A stretch of 64,000 nt of DNA from Datnioides undecimradiatus (taxonomy: Eukaryota; Chordata; Actinopteri; Lobotiformes; Datnioididae), in assembly GCA_008933995.1 (NCBI GenBank), contig WARS01000063.1, positions 312,001 through 376,000 of the forward strand, written 5' to 3'. How positions within the stretch are numbered: the first letter of the stretch is position 1; each line of letters starts with the position of its first letter. A program made the position numbers and the translations under genes. The notes under the pieces are model-generated. The model was given only the letters and a program-made list of their open reading frames with translations, was not told where the DNA came from and did no database searches. This document shows positions 1 through 12,752 of this stretch, piece after piece.

Positions 1-105
1 TCTCACCCGTTCGCTGACCCAGAAGGGCCTGTGTGTCTGCAGCGCCTGTGTTTTGACCCTTTGCTCTCGTTGCCCTCACCCTTCACCCCCCTTCTTCTCT
101 TGAGG

Positions 106-106
<1 letters not shown>

Positions 107-148
<42 letters not shown>
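107..148. repeat. (AC)n microsatellite
   Basis: About 21 uninterrupted AC units. It lies in unassigned sequence at the left edge of the window. Confidence 0.95.
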
Positions 149-152
<4 letters not shown>

Positions 153-3100
153 CCTCGACAATGCCTGCTCATCTCGCCCTCCAGCTGGTTCCCTCCATCA
201 TCCAGAAGCCGCAGAGCTCTCCCGGCCTTAGCAGGGCGGCTAATCTAGATGGCGGGAGGCCTCCCCTCCTGCTAGCGTACACAAGAGAGGGCAGCCCTAA
301 TTGCTTATGTCGTAAAGCTCTCTGACCCAGATAAGCCTCCACTCCCCAAAGCTGTCGACATAAACCCCACTTTACCTCACCAAACCTGCCTCTCCTGATC
401 CACACAGGCCGCCCCCTCCCCTCCTAACATTTCTGCACCTTCTGCCGCATCATTAACACCCGGGTCGGGGGGTGCGCAGACGAAACATGACGTCCGCGCA
501 GGGGTTGTGGTTGTGGGCAGGAAAACGTCTTTTTACATAAACGTTGTAAGAAAAAGTGGCTGAAAGTGGGAAAAACTTGGATAATAACACGAGATAAAGC
601 TTCAATCGTCCTTATAAATACATAAAACACTGCTCAGGCCCGGCCTTTAAGAGCACGCGTCGATAAACTGAGCAGAAAGCAAAAGTGGCAGATATTTGAT
701 CGGGCGCTCGGCGGCTGATCCGGGGACGGGGCGCGACGCGGCGTTGCGTGCCACTGGCTCTCGCGTGCCTGCTCCATCGCTGAGCCCGGTAATGAAGGCT
801 TAGCCACAAAATGCCACGGTGCCTCGGACAGTCAAGTGCCGAATGTCACACGTGCCACGGTTTGCCGACAGATGGCCGGCGGCGCCCGTCGACACTCGGG
901 CGACTTTAAAGCTGCTGTTTTATCATTACTGAAGCTTTTTAAAACCAACTTTTGAGACATTTGATATGATAAAAGCAGGTGTGGCTGTAGTTTGGTCCCT
1001 GTCAGACCTGGAGCCTTACTGAGAAACATACAAAGTCCACTTTAATACAGGTCTTAATTACTAAATAGGAGCTTTTAATTGGATGCCGGCCTGACTCTGC
1101 CCTGTAATCACCCATCACATGCTTCTGGTGCAGGGATGCATTTAAACCCCCACCTTAAGCCATGTTACACCACAGGTTAATGTCAGCTGTGTCAAGTGCT
1201 CGGTGAGCGATACTCCCGCCGGTATCTCGCTGCTCTGTTCGCTCCGTCTGCACAACGTGGGCCCGGGCGAGTGGAATCCGACGCCAGGGACACGTTTAGT
1301 GCCGCGGATCGACGCCGCTCCCGCCCCCGGCTTCCTCGCCTCCCATTTAAGTGATACTCTGAGAAACACTGTTGACATTACTTGTCATTAGAAATCCCTC
1401 CGGTGAAGTTAATTGATTGGATTTGTGCATTTCCAACTGCTCAGAGGGCCCAGGGTGCTGTTGTAGCGACACGCCGCACGGTTAAAGAAGCACAAGCGAG
1501 CGGCGGCTTATCGGGTTCAATAAAAGTCATCCGGTAGGTTTTTAATAGAAACTCCAACGATACAAATCAGGCATTACACTTTCTGTCAGCACAAGAGAAG
1601 AAAAATAATAAATAAATACAAAAAAAATAACAATATTCCAGTAAAGAAAAGACGCCACGCCACGTCATCACTCCAAAAAAAACACAGGAAGTCGTGATTT
1701 TACAGCGGTTCTGAGACAAAAACGGATGAGTTTTCGCACCAAACACAATGTCGTGCTACAGTTTTCCTGCATTGGGGTTTTAAAAAAAACTGCTTTTACA
1801 ATAAATATATCATAAACACCACAGGAAAAAACATTCAAATGAATAAACAATGACATAAATTAACACTTGAAAGATATTTTGTAGTGAAGCAAACTGAACA
1901 GAGGTGAGAGGAGCGGTGCTCGAGGTTTAGTGCAGTGTGCAGTGTGTGTGTGCACCACGAGGCTACACACCCATGTGGAAGAGCCACACTTTGATGTTTT
2001 CTAGTGGTGTTGAGCGAACGTTTCCATGGCGATCCTGCAGACAGCCCGGGCTGCTGCTGCTGTTTGTGGTCGACAGTTCGATTGTGCAGAACGTCTAATA
2101 GCTTAATTAACTGAGAGTGCTACGTTTCCACCTGTAGCCCGTCAGACACGCCCCTGCAGCTCCGCGTTACGATGCAGCTGTTCTCCACAGCTTCATAGTC
2201 GTGGTGATGCTCTGCGTAGCGTTTCCCAGCGGCGTGTGAGTGACCTCTTCATGCAGTTTGCTGCAGAAGAAGTTCTGAAGGTTATGGAAGGCTGTGGAGT
2301 CGCAGGGACAGAGGAGACCCAGGTCCGCCCTCTGAGCGCCGAACATGTTGCGTCTGTTGCCACCTGGTGGTCGGTGCACGTCACTGCTCGGAGCAGCATG
2401 TGGACGGACGTCACAGTAATACTGAAGTTTAGCTGCAGCCGCCTGATGCTCGGACTGAATTCTGTTTGTTTTACATCATTACTGGTATAAAAAAGCTGAA
2501 ACTGCCCGACAGAAACGCCCAGAACCAGGCTTCGCTTCAGTCCACGCCCCTGCCGGGCTTTAAAGACGGCGACTGACTGGACTGCACGATGATGACCGTG
2601 TCCCCTCATCTCTTTGCATCAAAATCAATCAACATTTGCATTAAAATAAAACCACCCTGATCTTTTTCTTTTGATTTAATATTTAAAAAAACTATTCATT
2701 TAGAATTTGGCATCATGTTTGACTGCGAATCCAGATGAAGGCAACCTTTGTTTGGACGTGAACGTTTAGATTTAAAGTCTTCGGACGTTTGTTTCTGTAT
2801 TCAGGCGGCTTGTTTTGTAGCTGGACGACCTCAAATGAAAGAAAACACCCCTCATACACTTTAACTTTGAAAGCAAACAACCACCAAACAGAAACCTCCC
2901 GAGCCTTTTGCCAGTTTTCCAATCTTTCAGTCCCAACGAGCAGGACGCTCTCGGGAATCCCCAGAGAACATCTCCTGCTCATTTTCAGAGATTAAACTCC
3001 CGCTGCGCCGCCATCACAAGAAATCAGAGTAAAATCTGGGGCGTCTGAGGCAGCGAGGGCCTGGCTGGAAGCTAAATCTGGTTAAAATCAGACCAAAGCA

Positions 3101-3184
3101 CGTCCGTCAGCTCAGCAGAGGGCTGATTTCATCTGGGTTGGGGGGGGGGCAATCGATTGCAGGGTTTATAATCCTCATCTTGTT
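149..3184. other. Unassigned stretch left of B4GAT1
   Basis: I see no recognisable gene here. The part next to 3184 is presumably the 3' UTR of B4GAT1, which is read on the minus strand; minus-strand ATTAAA-like hexamers exist (for example near 2672) but I cannot choose one. A minus-strand open frame of about 60 codons at 2167-2379 is not a family I recognise, and no convincing splice sites bound it. A CTCF-like core (CCACCAGGTGGCA on the minus strand) lies at about 2357-2374. Confidence 0.5.
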
Positions 3185-5219
3185 TCAGCATCGTCTGCTC
3201 GAGGACGGGTATTTGGTTTTCAGGCCCTCTTTGAAGCTGCGGAACAGCACCCGGTTGCGTTTGTTCTCCTCGTCCTTCCTGGCGTGGAACTCCCCCTGGA
3301 TCTTGAAGCCCCGGTGCACCACGAAGGCCGAGCTCAGCACCGAGAACCTGTACCCGGCAACGTGGAGCTCGCAGGTCTGGAGGGGAAAGGTGGAATAAGG
3401 AAGTGAGAACAAAGGATGGTAAATGCAGGTGAACTGTAAGGCCCTAACCTTGATCCACTGCAGATCTCTCTGGTTCAACAACACGAGAACCAAACTCTGC
3501 AACTTATGTAACTCAGATCTAGTAGATCTTTGACATTTCACTGCAGAACTGTTACATAATCTAACTTTAAGTGACCTTCGTGTGTGAAATAAGTGGATTA
3601 GACTGAAAATCCAACAGGAAAACACTGATAGTTCAAAGGTTTTAGCTTCTGAAGAGTTCATATTTGACAGTTTATTGGTCTTTGATATTAGTAATCTGAG
3701 TATCTTTGGATTTTAAACTGTCAGTTGGGACAAAAAGAAATCTAATAAGTCAAATTTGGCAGTTTTAAACACTTTTCTTGATTATTATTATTTGTTAATG
3801 ATGGACCAAAAGATTAATTGAAATATACTCAGATTCACTTCATCTTTTCCTTATTTTCAACCTCCCCTACTGCCGGGGAGTGTTAACAGGATGGAAAAAT
3901 GTCTTTATCTCAATCTTTTTGATGTAAAAACATCTCAATTGTTCTAATTTTACGTTGAAGACAAACAGTTTTTTATAGGAGAAGATTGTGACGGAGCTCA
4001 GAGACGTGGTGGTTCTGACACTGCAGCAGGAGAGATCGTTTACTTTAAGGTAAAATATGGCGTCGTGCAGAAGGTTGAGAGTCAGCTCTCACATCAGTGT
4101 TCAGACTGCACCAACCTGGCTGATACGATTGAAGCCGTACTGCTTGAAGTTCTCGTCGTACAGCGGCACAGTGCGGGGCCCGATGTAGAAGGGCTCCCAG
4201 GGGTCCACCCAGGTGAGCGTGTAGGCCACCTCCAGGGTGCCCGTGTCCCTAACGTGGCTGTTCACCCACTGGGAGTAGTTGGTGGGGGCTTGGCAGCGAG
4301 GACACAGCTCTTCGTAGAACGGCCGGACCTCGCCCACCTGGTAGAGCTGAACCAGCTCCGCCTTGGTGGCCGGCATCTTCCTGGCGTGGCGGATCTCGAA
4401 GGCAGGTAAGACAAAGACCTCGTCGCTGGCCGGCTCGCGCCTCATGATCATGGCCAGGAACTGCTGGTGCAGGTCAGCGCTCGGCATCATGTCGATGTCG
4501 ATGACCAGGACATAGGAGGACTCTGTGCCACCGCGGGCGACGTTGCGGAGAAGGTTGTTGGGGTAGGAGATGTTTCCACTGATGGCGTAGTTCTTGTATT
4601 TATCCCTGTGGGTCTCCAGCCTGGAGAACACCGATGCGCAGTCCTCAAGCCCTGCGAAGTGCTCCCGGTCCTGTTCGGGGAAGCTGGCCATCTCTCCTGA
4701 CAGGCAGACCAAGTGGAAGTCCACCAGGGCTTGGATCTGAGGGCAGAAGAAGCTGAGTGCGTAGACCAGAGCTGTGGCAAACTTGACATCCTGCCCGTGT
4801 GCGAATATGGCCACGGAGAGCGGGTTCTGCCACCTTTCCAGGAGAGACTCCAGGTGATGCAGGTTGTTGATGGTCGTGTGGGTGGCTAAAGCCAGGACGT
4901 TGGAGCTGGGGTCCCCTCCTGGTTTCTGATTCGTGGTGAAATCGCTTTTGATCAAGTTCTTGTAGACCCGGTACTGGCCGCTGTTGTCAAAGATCCCGCC
5001 GGAGGACAGGGAGTACCTGAGGCGCTCCTTCCTGGAGTTTTTCTCGTGGTGCCCATTTTTCTTCCCTCCGGAGCCCCCGAAGAGCTCGGAGTATCGGTAC
5101 CGCTGCTGCTTACCGTGAAACTTGGACAGGAAGGACAGGTAGATGAGCTGCAGCAGCGCCACTATCAGCAGAGCACTCAGCACCACTTTGAAGGCGGAGC
5201 ATTTCTTGGAGAGATGCAT
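3185..5219 (-). CDS. b4gat1: Beta-1,4-glucuronyltransferase 1 (B4GAT1), 2 exons
   Basis: Golgi type II glycosyltransferase that adds glucuronic acid to the xylose primer of alpha-dystroglycan O-mannosyl glycan, which LARGE then extends into matriglycan. Exon 1 is 5219-4116 and exon 2 is 3376-3185, joined in phase 0 by a GT-AG intron, giving 431 residues (human about 415). A short cytosolic tail is followed by one signal-anchor helix (about residues 10-30). The catalytic DxD metal motif is D241-I-D243, in a VIDIDMMPS context. The long blocks FEIRHARKMP and ELVQLYQVGEVRPFY, the junction GFNRISQ/TCELHVAG and the C-terminus KYPSSSRRC all match the family. The start is the ATG at 5219 because it immediately precedes the anchor helix. 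It is head-to-head with a tRNA-Ser gene about 590 bp away. The older name B3GNT1 refers to the same gene. Confidence 0.96.
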
Positions 5220-5809
5220 ACCAGAGAGGCTGCCAACTGGACATGTACTGTCCGCAAAGCAGGTCCAAACACCGGTGTTTCCTCGCGGGAATAGGGGGGG
5301 TTAGCTATTTCTGCCCAAGCGTCCCAGCTAACGCTACCTACATCGCTACCACAATGCTAACACTGCAGCCTATTCGACCGGAAACTGTACTTGAATGCAT
5401 ACTTTTGCGTTTATGACAACGCAAAGTGCGCCAGATTTTCGACAGCACGGATAAAACGACGAAACTAAACCCAGTGACCGCGATCTCCATCAAAACACGG
5501 CGCAGTCGTTGCCGTTCTGCGCTGATGCTGCTGCTGCTGCGACAGCGGCGCATGTAGATACGTAATAACCGTAATGCCTGGAGTACAGGCGCCACCCGAT
5601 TTTAGTCCCCGGGGCGCAGCGAGCTGTTAGCTAAACAGGAGCTAATGCTAACAGGCTAAAAAAGAGAGATATCGAGGCTACTTTTTTATTTTACGTTTTA
5701 ACGAGAGTGTTGAGAGTAAATAAACAATCCATTAATGTTTATTCGAACAACAGCAATATGATGTGTGGCCTATTGAAAATACTACGAGCCTACCCGGTGG
5801 AGTCCATAA
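5220..5809. promoter_or_regulatory. B4GAT1 upstream region
   Basis: GC-richer than the flanks between 5280 and 5660, with several CGs and clusters of GCTAAC/GTTAGC hexamers (5240-5340, 5620-5660). It presumably holds the B4GAT1 5' UTR and promoter plus the upstream flank of the tRNA-Ser gene. No TATA box or defined transcription start can be assigned by eye. Confidence 0.45.
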
Positions 5810-5891
5810 GACGAGGTGGCCGAGTGGTTAAGGCGATGGACTGCTAATCCATTGTGCTCTGCACGCGTGGGTTCGAATCCCATCCTCGTCG
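5810..5891 (+). tRNA. tRNA-Ser (anticodon GCT)
   Basis: An 82-nt type II tRNA with a 7-bp acceptor stem (GACGAGG pairing with CCTCGTC), A box GTGGCCGAGTGG, anticodon loop CTGCTAA, long variable arm TGTGCTCTGCACG and T arm GGGTTCGAATCCC. It looks identical to the usual vertebrate serine GCT isodecoder. A TTTT Pol III terminator follows about 12 nt after the gene (near 5903). No intron and no CCA are encoded, as expected for a eukaryotic nuclear gene. Confidence 0.97.
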
Positions 5892-7246
5892 GTAAACAAC
5901 GTTTTGGTTCGTGGTCCTCCCACATATCTAGTGTGTCCCATCTTTTAGATTCACAAATACTTCCCGTTAGCCACAGTACTGACTAAATTGAGACTGAAAC
6001 GTAAACTGTACATTTACATAGAAGTGGACCATGGCCCTGTTCTCTGTATAGTTATAATACACACAACCTGTATGATCTTTTAGTTTTTCCGTTCATCTGT
6101 GGCCTTTGAGCCTCCCCTTTGAATGTTTTTGTTTGTTTCAGAAAATAATAAAAAGGCAACGTTGCTTCACACACTCATCAGGCGGTCATCTCTAAGTCTT
6201 GCTTTACAAATGAATTGCCAACCTGGTAAAATTAGTGGCAAAGTTGCTCTTTGGGTCATTTTGTGCAGTTTTTAACCACAAATTAAATGAATTACACCAC
6301 CTTCACAAGTCTTTAAAATCCCTTAATTCTCAAGAAAATCATTAATATGAATTATGCCTACTATAAATATGATAATGTCAGGTTATGTGTGGACAAAACT
6401 AAGGCTGCGGCTCTATGAATGTGTGAATGTGTAGAGTTGAGACACAGTAACAAGGATCTAAGACACCAGCCAGAAAACAAAAATCACAATTGTGACATTC
6501 TTTAATTGAAGACCATTAACAAAAACATTTATGTCCTTACAACTACAGAACAGTGTGGACAGCTCACATCGGGTCCTCGGCGGCATTTCGTCAGTTTAGA
6601 CTGTGCTAAAAAAAACATTTAACCCCTCGAAGCTCAAACGTGTGACAGATTCATTTTGATCTAAAGGGACGTGTTTACAGTATAATCTCTTGTTCATGCT
6701 CAGACCTCCTGTTGTCAAAATGCCTTCCAGGACCCGTGCTGCCTTGGCAAGTGTGACTCTTTGCAAAGCTCCCCCTACCTCAGGGCCCTATGACATCAGC
6801 TTTAAAGTTGCCTCACTCTTACGTTTACAAAAAGCAAAAACCTGCTTACTTTGTATTTAATAACCTCGCGTGCTCGAAGCGTTTGAAACGATGCCGTCTA
6901 ACACTCACCCGTGGAAATGAGCGCAAGACTGGAACAAGTACTTGAGTTTAGTGGTTTAATTTATGCCACAATAATTCAGAAATTAAAAAGTGAGCTCCAG
7001 TGAAAGGCAAATGCAGGACAAACACTTTTTTTTTTTTTTTACACTGATTAGCATTCACATGTAGAAGCAGAGACCTGTGCACTGTCTGTGTCCAATAACT
7101 TCAATACCGAGTGTTAATGTTAAGCAGAAACTTCAGAGTTATCCTGTGAAAAGTTCAATTACTCAACCTAAACTGCGTGACTCCCAACCGTGTTTTCAGC
7201 ACTGCAGAAATCATAAGGCCCTACTGACGCGCTCCATTGTTACAAA
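5892..7246. other. Spacer containing PFDN2 3' UTR
   Basis: AT-rich sequence with no coding signal. The right part is the PFDN2 3' UTR (minus strand), including a 14-nt T run near 7028-7041 and minus-strand ATTAAA candidates near 6955 and 6853. I cannot place the cleavage site. Confidence 0.5.
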
Positions 7247-8938
7247 CTACGAGACTAAAACGCCGGCGCCGCTTTTAGACCCGCCTCCCTCGTTGTCCCT
7301 GGAAGACGCCGCCGACTGGCCTTGTGCTTCTCCTTCGCCCTCTCCCACCAACCGGATGTTGTAGCGTTCCCTGTACTCTGTGAGCTCCCGTCCTTTCAGC
7401 TGCATCTGTGTGTTGATGGACTCGATTATTTTGGAAATCTGCGGAGACGTAGAGGGAAGAGAGTGAGACCTTTGGCTGTGTATTCACTAGAATAAACTGG
7501 CACGTTTGTTTTTCCCTAACCGCATCCGTCACCTGTTCTTTGTTGGTTTCCAAAGCTGGTAGAACTTCTTTTACCGTCCTCTCCACCAACACTCCTCCGA
7601 CTAGACGAAAGCACTTCCTGGAGGGGTCCACATCCTTCAGGGTGTCGATTACTAAGCTGCACGTGGGAGGGGAAGAGGTTAAAAGCCCCCAAAGACTCAA
7701 TACTTCTAAAAAATGCAGTCAGCTGATCAATTTTCAGGTCTAATTTGTTTTAATGACATTTGGAGTTGATAAGATATGCGGCGGCTTCTCAACCTGTGCT
7801 CGTTGATCTCCATCTCCAGCTCCGCGGCCTTGGACGCCATGCTGCGCTGCTCCTGACGCATCCTCTGAAATGTTGCCACCACCTGTCACACAGAAACACA
7901 CCGTCAGCAACGGTCCAGGCCCACAGACTCGTGCCATTAGTGTTTTAATCTGTTTCAACCAAAACATGATGCACTGTTATAGATGAGTCAATCAGTGTAG
8001 TAGTGGTAATGACTCAGTTGTATCATACTGGACTATGAAAGCCCCCATTCTGCCAATTAAGGCTGAAATTAATAATCAATATACTGATTAGCTGTTTGAT
8101 ATTAGTTTAGTCACTTCATTTTCATTTTAAATTGTTGTTATTAAGCAGCAAAATGACTAAATATTCCCCTGTTACAGCCTGTAATATGTTGATTTTAGCA
8201 TTCTTTAATAGGCAGTGTGTCTGGATTACTGACTGTTGCTCGGACGAGATATGAATGTGTACATCTGGACCGCGGGAAAATGTGAAAATCTGAAGAAAAT
8301 TCGTTTTAATCGTCACTTGGAGCTCTGCTTTAGTTTGATTTACTGATCACGGCTGTGCAAAGGTTAATTTTCAATGTAATAATTGGATCTCAGAGTATTA
8401 AATGAGCGGTATTACTACGTTTGCTTAAGCAGAGGCTCTGATCACTTGTAAGACTTCGTGAGGAACACAGTACTGGGTGGTCTTCTGTGTTAAAAATAGC
8501 CTCTCCCACTCTCTGTAAGCGGACAGCACCTATTCACCAGAGCACACCATCGCATTAGAGGCATGCGCTAACCTAAACACACCGTTACCGTATTAAACTG
8601 TTCATTAACCATAGAACCAGTGACAAACTTGCTATGAACGCTAATAATATTTGTATGGCTCCACCGAGGCTCGCTCTGCTGTGAGGTTTAGTGGTGAGAA
8701 AGCAGAAGGATAGGCGGATGATGGCGATGGGGAAGCTAACGTTAGCCTCGGCTAGCAGGGACTCAGATTAGCGGCTTTAGCTTCACCCGAGACGAGCGAG
8801 CAACAGGGACAACGAGTGTACCGACTAATGCGGGTCCCAAGTGGAGGTGACGGGTACCTGTTCGGCGGACGGGCCGGACTGTTTCCCACCGGCGCTGTTG
8901 CTGGATTTGCTACCCGTGCTGCTACTGTTGGCTGCCAT
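7247..8938 (-). CDS. pfdn2: Prefoldin subunit 2 (PFDN2), 4 exons
   Basis: Beta-class subunit of the hetero-hexameric prefoldin chaperone, which passes unfolded actin and tubulin to the TRiC/CCT chaperonin in the cytosol. Exons: 8938-8858, 7882-7794, 7656-7533, 7438-7247, all GT-AG with consistent phases (27 codons; then phase 2; then 0), giving 161 residues (human 154). A low-complexity Ser/Gly/Lys N-terminus (about residues 1-25) precedes the coiled-coil core. Diagnostic blocks are ASKAAELEMEINEH, SLVIDTLKDVDPSRKCFRLVGGVLVERTV shown here in pieces, and KEVLPALETNKEQ; the tail ends GAGVLVS as in mammals. NIT1 lies divergently 1.3 kb away, as neighbours also seen in human 1q23. Confidence 0.96.
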
Positions 8939-8942
8939 CTTG
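8931..8942 (-). promoter_or_regulatory. TISU/YY1-like element over the PFDN2 start codon
   Basis: On the minus strand the start context is CAAGATGGCAGC, matching the TISU consensus SAASATGGCGGC at 11 of 12 positions and the YY1 core AAGATGGC. TISU elements work at genes with very short 5' UTRs, where initiation needs little scanning. This also supports the ATG at 8938 as the true start. Confidence 0.55.
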
Positions 8943-10190
8943 GAAGGGTGTTGCAAGGAAGGACCCTGGGCAGGATCTGTAGAGGCGGTCCACGAGAGTG
9001 CCTGTCTGGAAATGCAGCCCAGAGCCCGGAGGCGTGTTTTTTCCGTCTTTTTATTTAATTAGTGTATAAGATTTAATTATGAAAACACTTGGGGTTATAT
9101 TGTCACTTATATATTATATTGTAGGCGTAGATTAGGAAGATAAATCGATTCATTCTCTAATTTGCTAACGCCTTTCACTACTGTAGAAAGCTAATGTGTG
9201 TTTGCCTATGATTTTCATTTAATTAGCCAAACCACAGGTAATGACTTGCAAACAAAATAAAGCAGACCTCCTCCGCTCAATTTAATTTCTCCTTCACAAA
9301 GTATATCATTATATTTATCAACATTGAATGACTGCCAACATTCATAATGCTGAAGCATAAAGTCTCCTGAAATGGGTCAAAGATGTGTTGCTCATGAATT
9401 GACACTTTTATATCTGATTGTTCGTCCATTACAAATGTGCTGGGTTGTCATTTTGGCAAAATCTCCCAAAATAAAACTTTAAAAAAGCCATATTATTCAG
9501 CAAAGCCTTGGATACATTGTTTATGAATCTTATTGTTGCAAATGAAGCCCTTGTATAATGTTCATTTCTTCTTTGCCACCATGATTGTCTCATATTTCAG
9601 CAACTTTTAAAACCACGCTTGGTCAAATGCTCTCCAGCAGGTGGAGATGGTGAGCTTTCTTCATGCTTTCTTCAACCCACTGGTGAAGAAGAGGAAGAGG
9701 AAGAACCAGACTCGGCTGAGCTTTCCTTTACGAACATGGACTGAGCAGAGAAGGTGACACACTGCCTGGGTTATTTGGGCCAATGATCACGGTCAGGTGC
9801 ATTTTGGGAACACCTGTGAAGTACCTGGCCTCTCTCCCAGGCTGGAGACAGCAGATCAAGCTGCAAAACAGGTGTGTGTTTTCATGCTTACAAGGAAATT
9901 TGTTGTTTTGATACAAGCTACTCATTGCACCAATCCAGTTAAAGTGTATCTATATCATATTTTAAAGATGATTTTAAACAGTGAGCTTGTTGTTTGCAAA
10001 CCACAGCTAAGAATCAGACATCAGAGGATGAATAAAGTGCATTTTATTTCACTTAAATGAGATGAGAGTATACCCATATGTTGGTAAGATCACGCTGGGT
10101 GCAGAGCTGCACAGCATTATGCAATAAGTATAAACCAGGACAGCAAATGCAGTTAATGATCAACTGTGGTTGACCTGACGTCTCTGCCAG
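8939..10190. promoter_or_regulatory. PFDN2-NIT1 divergent intergenic region
   Basis: The first 150 bp after the PFDN2 start, and the PFDN2 first-intron sequence just left of it, are GC-richer and likely promoter sequence; the rest is AT-rich. An acceptor-like tract (tctctgccag at 10181-10190) precedes an open reading frame that continues into the NIT1 start. NIT1 therefore probably has an upstream exon somewhere here, perhaps encoding a mitochondrial leader. Candidate donors near 9238 and 9752 are not decisive. Confidence 0.4.
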
Positions 10191-10234
10191 GAGCTGTGCC
10201 CTGCATTAAACAGAAAACCTCTTGTCTGAGCAGG

Positions 10235-11638
10235 ATGTCGACTTTACCTCGGCCGCTGGCTGCAGTGTGTCAGGTGACCTCCACACCGGACAAACGGGCC
10301 AACTTCTCAGCCTGCAAACGGCTGGTGGAGGAAGCCAAGGAGCGAGGGGCCAGCATGGTCTTCCTGCCCGAGGGCTTCGACTACATCGGATCCAGTCGAG
10401 AGGAGACGCTGAGGCTGTCCGAGAACCTGACAGGAGACACGATCTCACAATACGCCCAGCTGGCAGGGTAGAGAGTATAAATCTATATATTACAGAAAAG
10501 CAGAGAAGACTGATTGTTAAAGCTCTGAATCCATCAGCAGGCAGCTTCTTTGACAGTCTAATATTAGGCCCTTGTTTGGGACTCCACCAAGTATGTTAAC
10601 CTCTCTCCTTCTTCCAGGAAGTTGGGAGTGTGGCTGTCTCTTGGGGGATTTCACGAACGAGGACACGACTGGGAGTCTGACAGACGGATCTACAACAGTC
10701 ACGTCATAATTGACGATAAAGGTTTAAATCTCCACCTCACAGCACCGCGCTCACTGAAATAGCTTATTAAATGCCCCTTTCTCTGACATGTTGTCATCAC
10801 GCCCACAGGTGACATCGTGTCCGTCTACAGGAAGTCCCATTTGTTTGACATGGAGCTGCCAGAAAAAGGCGTTTCCCTGAAAGAGAGCGGCTTCACCATC
10901 CCTGGACCCACGCTCGTGCCTCCGGTCCAAACTCCCATCGGCAAGGTGTCGCTTTATGAGATACTCATCGCCACCATGTAGACCTGTAAATGCACATCAG
11001 TTCTCCATTTTAGGCTTTTTCAGCTCTGAAACCAAGCCAATAACCTTTGCCTCCGAGGCACAGGAGGAGATGTTTTAAATTTGCAGAGTCTTGGATTAAC
11101 TTTGAATATCCAAACTGCAGTTTAACATTAAGATCTGTTGACCTGCACTTCAGGTCGGCTTGGGCATCTGCTATGATCTGAGATTCCCTGAGCTGTCGCT
11201 GGCTCTGCAAAGGCACGGAGCCGAGATTCTGACCTACCCGTCGGCGTTCACTGTGGCAACAGGAGCTGCTCACTGGGAGGTGGGATGAGTCACAATTAGA
11301 CCACAGGCAGTTTGATCATTCAGGCGAGGATCAGAGTTAATCCTAAGGAAACTTCTTGTGTTCAATCCCAGGTGTTACTCCGCGCACGGGCGATTGAAAG
11401 CCAATGTTTCATCCTGGCTGCGGCGCAGGTCGGCCGACACCACGAGAAGCGCTCATCGTACGGCCACGCCCTGGTGGTGGACCCCTGGGGTGAGGTGCTG
11501 GGCGACTGCGGAGGAGAGAAGCCGGGCGTGGTGGTGGTGGAGATCGACCCGGAGAAGGTCAGCAGCACCAGGAGGAACATGCCGGTCCAGCAGCACCGCA
11601 GAGACTCTGCTTTCTATCAGAGCCTGGAGAAGACTTGA
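10235..11638 (+). CDS. nit1: Nitrilase homologue 1, deaminated glutathione amidase (NIT1), 5 exons
   Basis: Metabolite-repair amidase that hydrolyses deaminated glutathione, a side product of transaminases, in cytosol and mitochondria. Coding exons: 10235-10467, 10618-10721, 10809-10945, 11154-11279, 11372-11638, all GT-AG with matching phases, giving 288 residues from the ATG at 10235. The carbon-nitrogen hydrolase triad is visible: E46 (FLPEGFDY), K121 (YRKSHLFD) and C164 ([10 protein letters not shown]). Other family blocks are [18 protein letters not shown] and ARAIESQCF, followed by [11 protein letters not shown]. The frame stays open upstream to a possible splice acceptor at 10190, so a longer mitochondrial form with an upstream first exon is likely, as in mammals. 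NIT2 is less likely because the [10 protein letters not shown] and [11 protein letters not shown] segments are NIT1-type. Confidence 0.96.
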
Positions 11639-12221
11639 CCTCAAGAGACGTTCAGAGTCTGAGTCACTGAAGAGACGAGCTGAGTTTAGCCTGAATGCTG
11701 AACAACTGTTGATGTTCTAAAGGTGGATGATGGCTGCAGGTCAAGTTTATATTTAAGTTTCAGATTAATTAGGTTCCCGTCGTGCTGCATCATGAGCACT
11801 TTCACTGATGACAGATGCAAAGAAAAGAAGTTCATCTCATTTGCAGATAGTAAAACTCACTCACAGCTGTTCGACTGTTCAGATCAAAACAATCGGGCAC
11901 AGACTGAATGAGTCTGACAGCGATATGAACCGAGCTGGTCAGTAGGTGGTACTGTTGGGCAGAAAGACAATGAGAAACAGGTAGAAACAGCAAAAGCCTC
12001 CAGTAAAACGTTCCAGCTCTGGTTGATCTGATGTATTGGTCTGTGCTGCTGAATGGAGATGAACAAATGAATCTGTATTTTTAATTTCTGATAAATGATA
12101 AACTCAATCACCTGAAAACTTTGCATTGTTTGTTTTACTTCTGCTTCAGACAAAAATCAGTTTCTTCATTTTGTCCCTTTTTAACACATCACTGTCACTT
12201 CGATTTAAACAATAAGAGAGG

Positions 12222-12236
12222 AATAAAAATAATAAA
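12222..12236 (+). terminator. Candidate NIT1 polyadenylation signals
   Basis: Two AATAAA hexamers (12222-12227 and 12231-12236) lie about 590 bp after the NIT1 stop, in AT-rich sequence. They are the best-looking plus-strand signals before the spacer. Confidence 0.45.
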
Positions 12237-12752
12237 ATGATGGGGAAATGTTTAATTTCTCTATTGTAAAGAATCAGGAATATGAAACAGGAAAAACAAA
12301 GAAATTTGCCAAATATTTTAAAATACATGTCAAATTTATTTGTTTTTAAAATGAAAAGAGCTGCACAGCATGTGAATATTGGAGATGTTTAATGCTGATC
12401 AGTGTTATTTTGATTTTCAAAATTGTTTAAATTTTTAATAAATGAAAAAAAAAATCCAAGTCTCCTTTGGAAAGTTTTCATATTCATTATGCGCTGATGT
12501 TCAAATATAACAATCTCTCCATAATCAATCAGACAACCACTGTGAGAACATGCGTTTCCACTCAGTTGCTGGAGTTGAGTGCTTTCTTTTTCATGCAACC
12601 AACAGTGAGATATACCAACAGTATGAGCAGGAAATTAAAATACAAAAAAAATTGGAAAAATATATCATTGAATTATAATTAATGATGCGTTAATGCGTGA
12701 ACATCAGTTTGATGTTGCAGCTGGTTACTTATTTTATTTATTTATGCAGGAG

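Noticed and set aside
2167-2379. A minus-strand 70-codon open frame (…MFGAQRADLGLLCPCDS…) left of B4GAT1
   Set aside because: The composition looks somewhat coding, but I recognise no family and see no convincing splice sites, so it is not called as a gene.
9645-9755. A short frame MVSFLHAFFNPLVKKRKRK… as a possible NIT1 first exon
   Set aside because: It does not resemble a mitochondrial leader or known NIT1 N-terminus, and its phase into 10191 could not be confirmed.
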